From: Candidatus Terasakiella magnetica
GTDB lineage: Bacteria; Pseudomonadota; Alphaproteobacteria; Rhodospirillales; Terasakiellaceae
Direction of reading: 5' to 3'
Length of the DNA stretch: 64,000 bases
Assembly: GCF_900093605.1 (NCBI RefSeq)
Contig: NZ_FLYE01000002.1
Coordinates: 112,818-176,817 of the forward strand
Shown piece by piece: positions 51,457-59,915 of this stretch (positions within the stretch are counted from its first letter, which is position 1; each line of letters starts with the position of its first letter). A model generated the notes under the pieces. The model had not been told where the DNA came from, searched no databases, and saw only the letters and a list, made by a program, of their open reading frames with translations. The translations under genes were made by a program, and so were the position numbers.

Positions 51457-51606
51457 ACTTGTTCATTATTAACTGTTCTTGTGCTGTGCGTATTATTATG
51501 TGGAGTGATTGCGCATCCTCGTGTGTTTTAGTACTATAGTTCGGGTTGGCATTTTTGTGTTTTTGTAAAGCCAGATAATGCCAATGGGGGCAGAGACTTG
51601 AATAAT

Positions 51607-52032
51607 ATGGCAGACGGTATGGAACAACTCTTTTGGAATGAAAAAAAATACAGCGTTGGTTGCGATACAATCGATCAACAGCATAAACAGATTTTTGGCC
51701 TGATTAACCAGTTGTCAACCGCTTCAAGCGAGATGATCGACGATGAAATGATCATGGCGATTTTGGAAGAGTTGCTGGAATATTCACAAGAGCATTTGCG
51801 CTATGAAGAAGAAGTCATGGAAAAATGCAATTATGCTGATTTAGAAAACCATAAACAGCAGCATTGGCAATATCTGGAAAAAGTGTCGGCGCTTTCGGTT
51901 TCAGCAATGGGGGCTGAGAAAGAAGCAACAAAAGATATCGTTACTTTTTTGAATAAATGGTGGGGACAACATATTTTGGCGGAGGATATGAAATATCGTC
52001 CTGCTATTGAAAAAATGAAGGGCAAGATATGA
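51607..52032 (+). CDS. Bacteriohemerythrin
   Basis: 141-residue single hemerythrin domain. The family's ligand pattern is full: VGCDTIDQQHKQIFGLINQL, SQEHLRYEEEVMEKCNYADLENHKQQHWQYLEKV and WWGQHILAEDMKY. It reversibly binds O2 in relatives. Start ATG 51607 is chosen; a TTG 9 bases earlier is possible. Its end overlaps the start of the receiver-HATPase gene (ATGA), which points to an oxygen- or NO-linked signalling unit. Confidence 0.9.
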   Translation: MADGMEQLFWNEKKYSVGCDTIDQQHKQIFGLINQLSTASSEMIDDEMIMAILEELLEYSQEHLRYEEEVMEKCNYADLENHKQQHWQYLEKVSALSVSAMGAEKEATKDIVTFLNKWWGQHILAEDMKYRPAIEKMKGKI

Positions 52033-53033
52033 CTCTAATCCTCGTCGTTGAAGATGAAAATGATGTTCGCGAAGATATTATCGATCTTTTGGAGCTCAAT
52101 GGCTATGACACCATTGAGGCCATTGATGGTGAAGATGGCATTGCCAAAATTCTCCAATATCGCCCCGACCTGATCATTTCCGATATCGGCATGCCTAATG
52201 TGGATGGGCATGAGTTTTTCACCAATTTGAAGAACGATCATCCAGAAATTGCGGGGATCCCCTTTATTTTCCTTACAGCCTTTTCTTCGCGTGAAAATGA
52301 AATCCGCGGCAAAGAAATGGGCGTGAATGATTTTCTGACCAAACCGATTGATTATGAGATTTTGCTTGCCAGCATCCATGCGCAGCTGGAATCAACCAAG
52401 CGCTCGTTGCAAAGCTACAGCATCACGATTAACGACTTTTTCAATAAGCTGGAAAGTGGCTGTACACAAGAAAATGATAAAGTGAAACAGGCGCAACTGG
52501 CCTGTGTGATTAAGCGTTATAAAGACCTGCTTGCCCGCATGAACCGCCCGATTGAGACTTTACAGAAAATATCTCGGGTGGATTATAAAATTAAGACCAT
52601 TGCCGATGCGGAAAATGTGGCCTTGACCATGTCCCATCTTTTTCCTGTGAGCGATAGTGCTTTATTGGGATTGAATGAATTGCTGATTAATGCGATTGAG
52701 CATGGCAATCTTGGTGTTTGTTATGAAGGTAAAGGCAAGCTGCTCACAGAAGGGCGCTGGGAAGAAGAAATTAACAGACGCTTGGCAATGGATGAGTATA
52801 AAGACAAATATGTCTCTTGTCGTTTTGAGCATTTTGACGATCGCATTGAAGTGACGATTGAAGATCAAGGTAAGGGCTTTGATTGGCAGAAGTTTGTTGA
52901 TTCTTGCCCAACCCGCATGTTGGACCTGCACGGTCGCGGGATTATGCTGACCTTTTCAATGGGCTTTGATGAAGTCGAATATCAGGGTTGCGGCAATAAG
53001 GTTGTTGCGCGCACCTATTTGAAAAAAGCTTAA
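52029..53033 (+). CDS. Receiver-HATPase fusion response regulator (2)
   Basis: 334-residue paralogue of the protein at 40079-41065. REC at 1-120 (LILVVEDENDVREDI, LIISDIGMPNVDGHEFF, FLTAFSSRENEIRG, LTKPIDYE), coiled middle, and RsbW-like HATPase (about 205-334) with LNELLINAIEHGNLGVCYEGKG, IEDQGKGFDW and LHGRGIMLTFSMGFDEVEY. Coupled to bacteriohemerythrin by a four-base overlap. No cognate kinase adjacent. Confidence 0.88.
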   Translation: MTLILVVEDENDVREDIIDLLELNGYDTIEAIDGEDGIAKILQYRPDLIISDIGMPNVDGHEFFTNLKNDHPEIAGIPFIFLTAFSSRENEIRGKEMGVNDFLTKPIDYEILLASIHAQLESTKRSLQSYSITINDFFNKLESGCTQENDKVKQAQLACVIKRYKDLLARMNRPIETLQKISRVDYKIKTIADAENVALTMSHLFPVSDSALLGLNELLINAIEHGNLGVCYEGKGKLLTEGRWEEEINRRLAMDEYKDKYVSCRFEHFDDRIEVTIEDQGKGFDWQKFVDSCPTRMLDLHGRGIMLTFSMGFDEVEYQGCGNKVVARTYLKKA

Positions 53034-53188
53034 GCTGTTTTACCGTGTGTCTCACCCTCAAACCATTTGCGAATGAGGTTGATGATGCGCCAGAGGCCTG
53101 AGACTTTAGGGTGTAGCTTTAAAGAGTAGGGAACGACTTTTAAATCAAGCTCGAATACCCGACTTGCTTTTCGTAATGTGCGTTTCAT
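53030..53188 (-). CDS. Small basic protein, 52 residues
   Basis: A short ORF read on the minus strand. ATG 53188 has GGAAAGGA upstream. The product begins MKRTLRKASRVFELDLKVV and ends in LIRKWFEGETHGKTA. It contains 11 Lys/Arg and no membrane helix, and GLWRIINLIRKWF could be an amphipathic helix. Its stop overlaps that of the convergent receiver-HATPase gene in TTAA. Support is from the ribosome site and junction only; no family recognised. Confidence 0.55.
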   Translation of the reverse strand: MKRTLRKASRVFELDLKVVPYSLKLHPKVSGLWRIINLIRKWFEGETHGKTA

Positions 53189-53301
53189 ATTGCGTCCTTT
53201 CCTTATGGTGGAATGGAAAATGCCCTCTTTGTGATATTAATAATGACTCGCATATGAGAAAAAGGCAAGCTTTTATTGCCTGAAAGCTATTTAAGGATTT
53301 T

Positions 53302-54198
53302 TCAAGTGAGGAATCGTGCCAGTTCTTGGCCGACTTTAACAAGGGTTTCGCGCCCCTGTGCGCTGTTTTGAACAAGGTCATCACTAAACTGGATTTGGTC
53401 TTTTTCAAACACAACAACGACCGTTGAGCCACCAAATTTGAAATAGCCTTTTTCATCCATTTTAGAAACATCACCGGATGTGCAGGTGTTGACAATGCTG
53501 CCCACACCAAAAGCACCGACCTCAATAAAACAGTAAGTGCCGATATTTGCTGTTTCAATCAAGGTATAGCTACGTTTGTTGTCCCCAAATACATCTGGCC
53601 CGCTACCCAAGGCAATGGGGTTGACCGAATGAAGCGCGCCGTCAAGGTCTTTAGTTTGGGTAATGTGCCCCGCACAAGGGAAGTGGTAGCGGTGATAATC
53701 TGCCGGGCAAAGACGCACAATCGCCAAGGCCCCATCTTTAAAACGCTCAGAAATACCCGGCAGCATTTTCTCAATGCTAAAGGGGTAGCCTTTAACCGGA
53801 ACAAACACATCTTTATCCAGCTTTGGAAAAACCAGCACACGACCATCAGCAGGGGAGGCAATGATCTTGTCATCCGTGCTAAACGGGCGTGCCTCGGGCT
53901 TTAAATGGCGAATGAAGAAGTCATTGAAAGAAGCAAAGCTTTCTTTAGGGGCGGCAAATTCGCTTTCATCAATGGAAAGCTCATCAATGGCCGCTTGGAT
54001 TTTCCCTTTTGAAAAAGAGCTATCATACCACCAGCCCATCAGCTTGCTAATGGCGCTAGAGCGAAAAAGCAGCTTTTCAACCAAGCCTGAATTTGAATCC
54101 TGATAGGCCCAACGGATCCATTTTTCACCAAGCACAACTTCCTTAAAAGAGGTGCCAGTTTCACGATCAATAACGGTAATGGGGGTTGGGTTTGTCAT
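53302..54198 (-). CDS. psd: Phosphatidylserine decarboxylase
   Basis: 298-residue membrane-associated enzyme making phosphatidylethanolamine. PADGRVLVFP, PADYHRYHFPCAGHI (catalytic His region), and the self-cleavage motif GGST in YFKFGGSTVVVVF are present, with pyruvoyl formation at the serine. The GGST form and N-terminal RETGTSFKEVVLGEKWIRWAY are of the longer Psd type (about 290-300). Stands alone on the minus strand. Confidence 0.93.
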   Translation of the reverse strand: MTNPTPITVIDRETGTSFKEVVLGEKWIRWAYQDSNSGLVEKLLFRSSAISKLMGWWYDSSFSKGKIQAAIDELSIDESEFAAPKESFASFNDFFIRHLKPEARPFSTDDKIIASPADGRVLVFPKLDKDVFVPVKGYPFSIEKMLPGISERFKDGALAIVRLCPADYHRYHFPCAGHITQTKDLDGALHSVNPIALGSGPDVFGDNKRSYTLIETANIGTYCFIEVGAFGVGSIVNTCTSGDVSKMDEKGYFKFGGSTVVVVFEKDQIQFSDDLVQNSAQGRETLVKVGQELARFLT

Positions 54199-54482
54199 CT
54201 ATTTTCCTTAAGGAAACGACAGGGGCAAAAAGGGCCTGTTCAGGGCAATTTTCTAATGTGTTTAAAAAAGTTAGTCAAGTATAAGCCCAAAGAGGGAATT
54301 TATCTGCTCGAATATCTTCATAATTCTTTTGTTCCATTGACCGTTAGAATCTCGTATAAGTCCTTGTATTGCCTTGATTTGAGATGTGAATTGGTAAGAC
54401 CTCTGATGTGTGGTCCATCCAAATTTGAGGCGCCAAAATTATTCGGCAGTGTTAACTCGCTACAAAGGAGGGATTTGAAGCT

Positions 54483-55748
54483 ATGAGTGAACCCGTAACA
54501 AGTTCTATTGAAAAAGCCTTGGCCATGAACCTTGACCCGCTGCACTACGGCACGATCGTAGAAATCGGTGCTGGTCAGGAAGTTGCGCGCTGGTTTTTCC
54601 AAGCTGGTGCAGCTGCCGGAACAATTGCAAAATCCATGTCTGCTTATGATATGGTCTTTAGTGACGAGATTTATGGCGCAAGCCCAGATAAGCGATATGT
54701 ATCGCGCAATCGTTTGGAGCAGATGCTGGAGCGTGAGTATGAACTGACGGTTGATCGGGTCGCAGACCATCGCTCAGAAGACTCGCGTTATTTTGCCTTT
54801 GCCAATACGGTTGCCGCCCAAGGCTATCACAAACGTGCAGAATGTCATGGTTGGTTGGGCATTAAATTACAGACAGAGCCTCAGCAAGAACCGGATGAGA
54901 TTATCCTGCATGTACGTATGCTGGATGACACTAACCTTGAACAGCAAGAAGCCATCGGTATCTTGGGTGTGAACTTGATCTATGGGGCTTATCACTATGC
55001 TGATGATCCGAAAAAACTGATCAACAGCCTTAAAGACAATATGAAATGGGGCCGCATTGAAGTCGATTTGATCGAATTTAATGGTCCAAATTTTGATAAG
55101 ATTGACAATAGCCTGATGGCGCTGGAACTGGTGCATGCCAGCCTTGTGCGTGCGGTGCTCTTTAGCCCTGAGGGCAAGGTCGTGATCCCGTCTGATGCGC
55201 TTTACAAACATCGCATTCTGGCTATGCGCGGCAAGTTTGAGACGGTAGAAGAAAAATCGACCAAACGCTTTAGCCATGCCAAAGCACGCTTCCAAAAACG
55301 TGAACCCAACGCACCGAAAAAAATTATCAGCCTGGCAGAGATGTCCATGTCTGAAGGCGCAAATGAGGGCACAGTTGATGTTGAAAACTTCCTTGCGCGT
55401 GTGAACCAGCTGTGTGATGCGGGCTATCACGTGTTGATTTCAGAACTTTATCGCTATTTCCGTGTGCGCCAATTCTTGGCTCGCTACACTCGTGAAGAAG
55501 TCGCTTTGGTCAGTGATGCCAAAGGCGTGCGCGATATTTTCCATGAAGAAAATTATGAAGGCCTTGCTGGTGGCGTTTTGGAAGGTTTGGGTCAGACCTT
55601 TACGGACAAGACCATTGCCTACATCTATCCCGATGATGAGAAGCCTCTGAGAATTAGCTCACTGCCCGTGACAGACCACATGCGTCCACTGGTTTCCTAT
55701 CTGCATGATAATGGACAGATCGAGCTGGTGAAAGACTTTGAGGGATAA
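54483..55748 (+). CDS. Conserved cytosolic protein of unknown function
   Basis: 421 residues, no signal peptide. Opening NLDPLHYGTIVEIGAGQEVARWFFQAGAAAGTIAKSMSAYDMVFSDEIYG looks like a nucleotide- or methyl-cofactor-binding start (VEIGAGQEVA). Middle contains RGKFETVEEKSTKRFSHAKARFQKREP, end YIYPDDEKPLRISSLPVTDHMRPLVSYLHDNGQIELVKDFEG. The family is widespread in bacteria under inconsistent names, and I assign no function. Preceded by AGGAGGG 7-8 bases before the ATG (TACAAAGGAGGGATTTGAAGCT). Confidence 0.75.
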   Translation: MSEPVTSSIEKALAMNLDPLHYGTIVEIGAGQEVARWFFQAGAAAGTIAKSMSAYDMVFSDEIYGASPDKRYVSRNRLEQMLEREYELTVDRVADHRSEDSRYFAFANTVAAQGYHKRAECHGWLGIKLQTEPQQEPDEIILHVRMLDDTNLEQQEAIGILGVNLIYGAYHYADDPKKLINSLKDNMKWGRIEVDLIEFNGPNFDKIDNSLMALELVHASLVRAVLFSPEGKVVIPSDALYKHRILAMRGKFETVEEKSTKRFSHAKARFQKREPNAPKKIISLAEMSMSEGANEGTVDVENFLARVNQLCDAGYHVLISELYRYFRVRQFLARYTREEVALVSDAKGVRDIFHEENYEGLAGGVLEGLGQTFTDKTIAYIYPDDEKPLRISSLPVTDHMRPLVSYLHDNGQIELVKDFEG

Positions 55749-55803
55749 GTCCTCAAGCCTTAAAGTAAATTTCCCGATCTTGGGGAGTGGACTATTTAAA
55801 CTT

Positions 55804-55854
55804 CGCAAAAGTGATGCTCATTAGATCACGCTATCTCTTGTGCATCACTTTGCG
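55804..55854. terminator. Hairpin between convergent genes
   Basis: CGCAAAAGTGATGC and GCATCACTTTGCG pair with one bulged base around a 24-base loop. It spans the stop region of the minus-strand receiver gene and lies downstream of the plus-strand unknown. It has no clear T run. Confidence 0.4.
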
Positions 55855-56650
55855 GAGGTATCATAACGCTAAACATATCGGTAATACGGTCTGCTGCAAC
55901 AAGGTCCAGCAGGCGAGAGATTGTTTTGTTCCCCAGTGCATGACCTGCTGGCACAACAAGCATGCCATGGTCGGAATAAACCGGTTTTAACAATGTCATT
56001 CCTTCTTCCAGTTCATGGGCAGGGCACTCACGTTCATCAAGATCGTTGCCTTCAATCAAAATGCCGCGCGCCTTTAAATCCTCTTCACGTTCCTTGTCTT
56101 TGTCATTTTGCTTTTTAGCCTGCAAATCAAAAAGCCGCTGGATGAGTTTTCGAAGGGAATGATTAAACACAGCTCTACCCGGATTGTAGGTATCATCGCG
56201 TCGTTCTGCATGTTTGATTGGTGCTTGCCAATGGCGCCGATCCGGCCCGACATATGCTCTCGTCTCAATAAAGCCTGCTCGTTTTGTGATCAACCGATTG
56301 ATCTGGGATGTTATATCATCTGCTGAAAAGGGCTTCATCAAGGTATAGTCAGCCCCCGCATCAATAAGCTTTTTTATATCATCTTCTTCATATGTATCAA
56401 TCGATATGATCGTGCGAATATGACGGATGTGATCTTCGCGGGAATTACGGATCAGTTTGATGCAGATCAACGCATCCAGTGGTTTAACCGTGTCAGAACA
56501 GATGAAGAAATCGACCTTATCAGTCAATAAAATTTGCATGGCTTCTAAAGAGGAACGTGGCTCAAAAAGGGTATCAATTTCCATTGCCCTTAAAACCCCG
56601 CGCACCATTACCCTCATACCAGTATAAGGTTCCAGCAGCAGAACATTCAT
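55826..56650 (-). CDS. Response regulator of the SiaBC-cyclase operon
   Basis: 274-residue protein. REC at 1-120: VLLLEPYTGMRVMVRGVL, acceptor Asp in FFICSDTVKPLDALI, TLMKPFS. Then a YVGPDRRHWQAP segment found in many alphaproteobacterial regulators, a charged coil, and a C-terminal ELEEGMTLLKPVYSDHGMLVVPAGHALGNKTISRLLDL region of the type that precedes HD-GYP domains. No output domain is obvious. Start 56650 overlaps the previous stop. Last gene of the operon. Confidence 0.82.
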   Translation of the reverse strand: MNVLLLEPYTGMRVMVRGVLRAMEIDTLFEPRSSLEAMQILLTDKVDFFICSDTVKPLDALICIKLIRNSREDHIRHIRTIISIDTYEEDDIKKLIDAGADYTLMKPFSADDITSQINRLITKRAGFIETRAYVGPDRRHWQAPIKHAERRDDTYNPGRAVFNHSLRKLIQRLFDLQAKKQNDKDKEREEDLKARGILIEGNDLDERECPAHELEEGMTLLKPVYSDHGMLVVPAGHALGNKTISRLLDLVAADRITDMFSVMIPPQSDAQEIA

Positions 56651-57471
56651 CAGTTGCTCTCCACAACCAAACGGCAACACCGATTAAGATCGCTCTGTTG
56701 GGTCTTAAGTAAATATGATCTCCCGTTCATTGATATGCTGGTTTGACCTTCCCCTATGCAGGCGTTGCTCAAAACCTCAGGTGCGACTTTGCGCAAAGGA
56801 AAGCCTACTAATTCCTTCATCTCCTTGCCCATAAGCTTGGCAAAGGCCAAATTGCACCGTTGTATGTGATCATCACGGCCCAACTGAAATAAAGCGGTCT
56901 CACTTAAATCAATCAAGTGCTGAATGGTTTGGTTATTTTGAGCCAAGAGACCATAGGCATCTTCACGGTATTCTTCCAAGGCCGTAATGTCAGTGTAGCT
57001 GCGCAAAGCACTCACCACCGTACTAAACAGACGCTCAGCGGTTAATTCTGTTTTGGCACGATAATCGTTAATATCATAAGCGAGGATAACATCCTGTTCT
57101 GGGGCTTGGCCGGGCTGGCCTGTTCGCAAAACGATCCGAACATTCTCATTGCCAAGATCGTCTCTAATTTGTCGGGCGCAATCAAGGCCTGCGTGGTCTG
57201 TCTCCATCACCACATCTAACAGAATAAGCGCAATATCATCTCGGGCTTTTAGAATTTCAATGGCTTCTTTTGCACTAAAGGCGCTTATGAATTCCAAGCC
57301 TCTGCCTTGATAACTAAAACGCTTTAACGCCAGTTTGGTTACATCATGGACACCAACCTCATCATCGACAACCAGCATCGCCCAGGGGGCAATTATCGGG
57401 GTATCAACTTGGGCTTGTTCTTCTTCGTCATCCAAGAGAAAATCATCATCATCGTCCCATGAAGTTACCAT
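56650..57471 (-). CDS. Receiver-PAS response regulator
   Basis: 273-residue protein. Acidic N-terminus (DDDDDFLLDDEEE), REC about residues 30-150 (MLVVDDEVGVHDVTKLALKR, LILLDVVMETDHAGLD, LRTGQPGQAPE, the receiver type preceding DUF3369/HD-GYP or kinases), then a PAS-like domain (about 185-270). Four bases after the histidine kinase and overlapping the next receiver gene: third-to-last member of the SiaB-SiaC-cyclase-kinase unit. Confidence 0.85.
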   Translation of the reverse strand: MVTSWDDDDDFLLDDEEEQAQVDTPIIAPWAMLVVDDEVGVHDVTKLALKRFSYQGRGLEFISAFSAKEAIEILKARDDIALILLDVVMETDHAGLDCARQIRDDLGNENVRIVLRTGQPGQAPEQDVILAYDINDYRAKTELTAERLFSTVVSALRSYTDITALEEYREDAYGLLAQNNQTIQHLIDLSETALFQLGRDDHIQRCNLAFAKLMGKEMKELVGFPLRKVAPEVLSNACIGEGQTSISMNGRSYLLKTQQSDLNRCCRLVVESN

Positions 57472-57475
57472 TTAC

Positions 57476-58477
57476 TTATTCCTCTTTTAGAGCCTTAGGC
57501 AGTGCTATAACAAAACGGCAACCCATTTCATTTTTCGGTTGCTCAACCTTTATGTGACCCTGAAGTTTTGAAAAAACAATATTATGCACAATATGCAGCC
57601 CTAAGCCCGTTCCCCCGCTATCACGGGCTGTTGTAATAAACGGATCAAAAATTTTGCCCTGAACTTCAGCGGCAATTCCTTTGCCATTGTCACACACAGA
57701 TAGTTCAATCTCATCACCCGTCTTCAGGGAAATCTCGATCATCCCTTTTAAACGGCCTTCTTCAAAACCATGTTTATATGCATTAAGTACAAGATTGGTG
57801 ATCACTTGACTGAGCGGGCCGGGATAAGTGGTGATGGGGATCGCGACAGGGCTGTTTTGAAAAATGACTTGAACGTTATGCCCTGTTAAAACAGGCTTGA
57901 GACTGCGCACAATACTTTTTACATAGGCACGAAGCTCAATGTCACGTTTATCGTCAATGGCTTGATCAACAGAAACAGCCTTGAAGCTGGAAATGAGCTC
58001 AGAAGCTGACTGACTGTGACGCTCAAGAAGGTCACAGGTTTCCTGCGCGCTCACCATATAGCGTGCGACATCTGATTTTTTTGCTTTGGCATTTTGAATA
58101 AGCTGATTGAGGTGATTGGTTTCTGAGCGTAAACTTGAAGATGACGTCAGGATAATCCCCAAAGGCGTATTGAGCTCATGGGCAACACCTGTAACCAGTT
58201 GGCCTAAAGAAGCCATTTTTTCGGCCTGAACCAGTTCTTCTTGTCGACGCTCTAACTCTTTTTTCTGTCGCTTAATCTCTTCACCAGCGTCACGAAGTTT
58301 TAGCTCATTGCGATCTGACAGGTTAATCAACCGTTTGGCATGTTTTGATAATTTTTTATATTCACCCAGTAAAGACTGAAACTGCTTTTGACTGTCTTCA
58401 TCAAAATGGCCTTTTTCAAGCGCTGTCTCGGCTACCTTGATTATTTCGTTTTCTTTTTTAAAGAGGTCGAAATCCAT
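57476..58477 (-). CDS. Cytosolic histidine kinase with shared N-terminal coil
   Basis: 333-residue soluble kinase. N-terminal region 1-60 (FDLFKKENEII ... KRLINLSDRNE) matches that of the adenylate cyclase encoded just upstream. Coil, then DHp with SLGQLVTGVAHELNTPLG (phospho-His near residue 108), NLVLNAYKHG, DNGKGIA, and FITTARDSGGTGLGLHIV. No sensor domain or membrane helix, so the shared N-terminal part may receive the input. Start overlaps the cyclase stop. Confidence 0.88.
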   Translation of the reverse strand: MDFDLFKKENEIIKVAETALEKGHFDEDSQKQFQSLLGEYKKLSKHAKRLINLSDRNELKLRDAGEEIKRQKKELERRQEELVQAEKMASLGQLVTGVAHELNTPLGIILTSSSSLRSETNHLNQLIQNAKAKKSDVARYMVSAQETCDLLERHSQSASELISSFKAVSVDQAIDDKRDIELRAYVKSIVRSLKPVLTGHNVQVIFQNSPVAIPITTYPGPLSQVITNLVLNAYKHGFEEGRLKGMIEISLKTGDEIELSVCDNGKGIAAEVQGKIFDPFITTARDSGGTGLGLHIVHNIVFSKLQGHIKVEQPKNEMGCRFVIALPKALKEE

Positions 58478-59505
58478 CAGCCGTTCTTTACCCGCTCAAT
58501 CAGGGCTTCAAGTTCGTTGACGATTTCGTCTTCTTGGCCTTGCGGGATTTTATCAATATCCAACAAACAGGTTAGGCCGGGGCGCTCTTTATGAATAAAA
58601 CTGCGTGTTTTATCTAGATCATCATAAATCCCCTGCACAGCAAAGGTGCGCACATCACGTGCAATACCCTTTACCTGGATCGGCTCGCGCTCTTGTGCAT
58701 CAACGATATCTTTAACCAATGCATGGGTTTCTGAGGATAATAAAATACCATCACTGTCGCTGGCTTGTTCTAATCGGGCAGCCAAATTCACTTCACCACC
58801 GATGATGGTGTAATCCATACGGTGGTCACTGCCAAAATTACCCACATTACAATAGCCCGTATTGATGCCCACACGCATCCGAAATGGTTTATCAAACCCT
58901 TTATGAAGCCACATATCTTTGAGGTCTTCCATTTTCTGCTGCATCTCAATGGCCATACGCACACAGGCTTTGGCATCTTCAATCACACCGTTGCTTTTTG
59001 GGTCCCCAAAAAACATCAACATGGCATCCCCAATGAATTTATCAATGGTTGCCCCATGTTTTAGGGCAATGGTTGTCATGGCGGTAAAATATTTATTCAG
59101 CAGATAGTTCAGGTCTTCTGGCTGTAAATTTTCACTGGTGGCGGTGAAGTCTTTTAAATCGCTAAAGAAAACAGTCAGTTTCTTTCGCTGTGTTTTCAAG
59201 CTGACTTCTGTATCACCGGAAAAAATAGAGTCATAAATCTGCGGGGACAGATATTTGGATAGACTGTTTGATAAGCCTTCCAGCATCTTATTTTTTTCAT
59301 CAAGACTATGGGCTAATTTATTGAGCTCTGCTTCATTACGATCGCTAAGCCTTACCAGCCGTTTTGTTGATTTGAACAATTTCTCATAATCTTTGAGAAG
59401 CTGTTGATAGTCATCTTTAAAGGCTTCGGGCAACTCCTGCGTATTTAATAAAACCTTGGCTTTATCGATGATCGCTTTTTCTTTTTTGAAAATCTCAAAA
59501 GCCAT
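58477..59505 (-). CDS. Class III adenylate cyclase with shared N-terminal coil
   Basis: 342-residue soluble cyclase. N-terminal region 1-65 (FEIFKKEKAII ... KRLVRLSDRNEAELNKL), a coiled linker with SLSKYLSPQIYDSIF, and the cyclase domain about 105-290. Metal Asp residues in VFFSDLKDFT and FIGDAMLMFFGDP, Lys in IDKFIGDAM and Asp in RMDYTIIGGEVNLAARLE select ATP. Arg and Asn of NLAARLE are the transition-state residues. It follows siaC by 2 bases and precedes the histidine kinase. Confidence 0.92.
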   Translation of the reverse strand: MAFEIFKKEKAIIDKAKVLLNTQELPEAFKDDYQQLLKDYEKLFKSTKRLVRLSDRNEAELNKLAHSLDEKNKMLEGLSNSLSKYLSPQIYDSIFSGDTEVSLKTQRKKLTVFFSDLKDFTATSENLQPEDLNYLLNKYFTAMTTIALKHGATIDKFIGDAMLMFFGDPKSNGVIEDAKACVRMAIEMQQKMEDLKDMWLHKGFDKPFRMRVGINTGYCNVGNFGSDHRMDYTIIGGEVNLAARLEQASDSDGILLSSETHALVKDIVDAQEREPIQVKGIARDVRTFAVQGIYDDLDKTRSFIHKERPGLTCLLDIDKIPQGQEDEIVNELEALIERVKNG

Positions 59506-59507
59506 GT

Positions 59508-59915
59508 TTAATCAACACTCACTGTGACCAGTTCAAACTCGGCATGTTCGAGGTCTTCCCCATATTCTTCCCCGAGCTCTTCCATATTGTCATCATCTTC
59601 TTCAAAAAGCCATTTTATCTGAACGTTGCATCCGTTTTCAGCGCTTTCATCTAAAAGGTCAAAGATACCCATAAGAATTTTTGCTGTGGAACTGTTGAAA
59701 TAAATCAATTCAAATTGAAAATGAAGTGTAGAGCTCTCCTGAGAAGATAAATGTTTTTCAAGTGCGTCCATCAAAGGGCCATAAAACTCGTTAACATCCT
59801 CTGGATAGGACTCCCCTTTGATCAAGAAAGAATTTTCATCAAAGTTAAACAGTATCTCTGGTGAGCGCTCCGTGGCTGCTCGCTTGATGCTATCCATTGT
59901 TTTCATGACTTTCAT
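59508..59915 (-). CDS. siaC: SiaC-family (DUF1987) biofilm regulator
   Basis: 135-residue protein. ERSPEILFNFDENSFLIKGESYPEDVNEFYGPLMDALE and FELIYFNSSTAKILMGIFDLLD match SiaC (DUF1987). In Pseudomonas aeruginosa this protein is phosphorylated on a conserved Thr by SiaB and dephosphorylated by SiaA, and it then activates the diguanylate cyclase SiaD. Candidate phospho-sites here are S75, S76 or T77. It overlaps siaB by one base and precedes an adenylate cyclase, not a GGDEF gene. Confidence 0.88.
   Translation of the reverse strand: MKVMKTMDSIKRAATERSPEILFNFDENSFLIKGESYPEDVNEFYGPLMDALEKHLSSQESSTLHFQFELIYFNSSTAKILMGIFDLLDESAENGCNVQIKWLFEEDDDNMEELGEEYGEDLEHAEFELVTVSVD

Noticed and set aside
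53145..53558. 137-residue minus-strand frame overlapping psd
   Set aside because: Overlaps the well-supported phosphatidylserine decarboxylase gene and the small 53030 gene in another frame.
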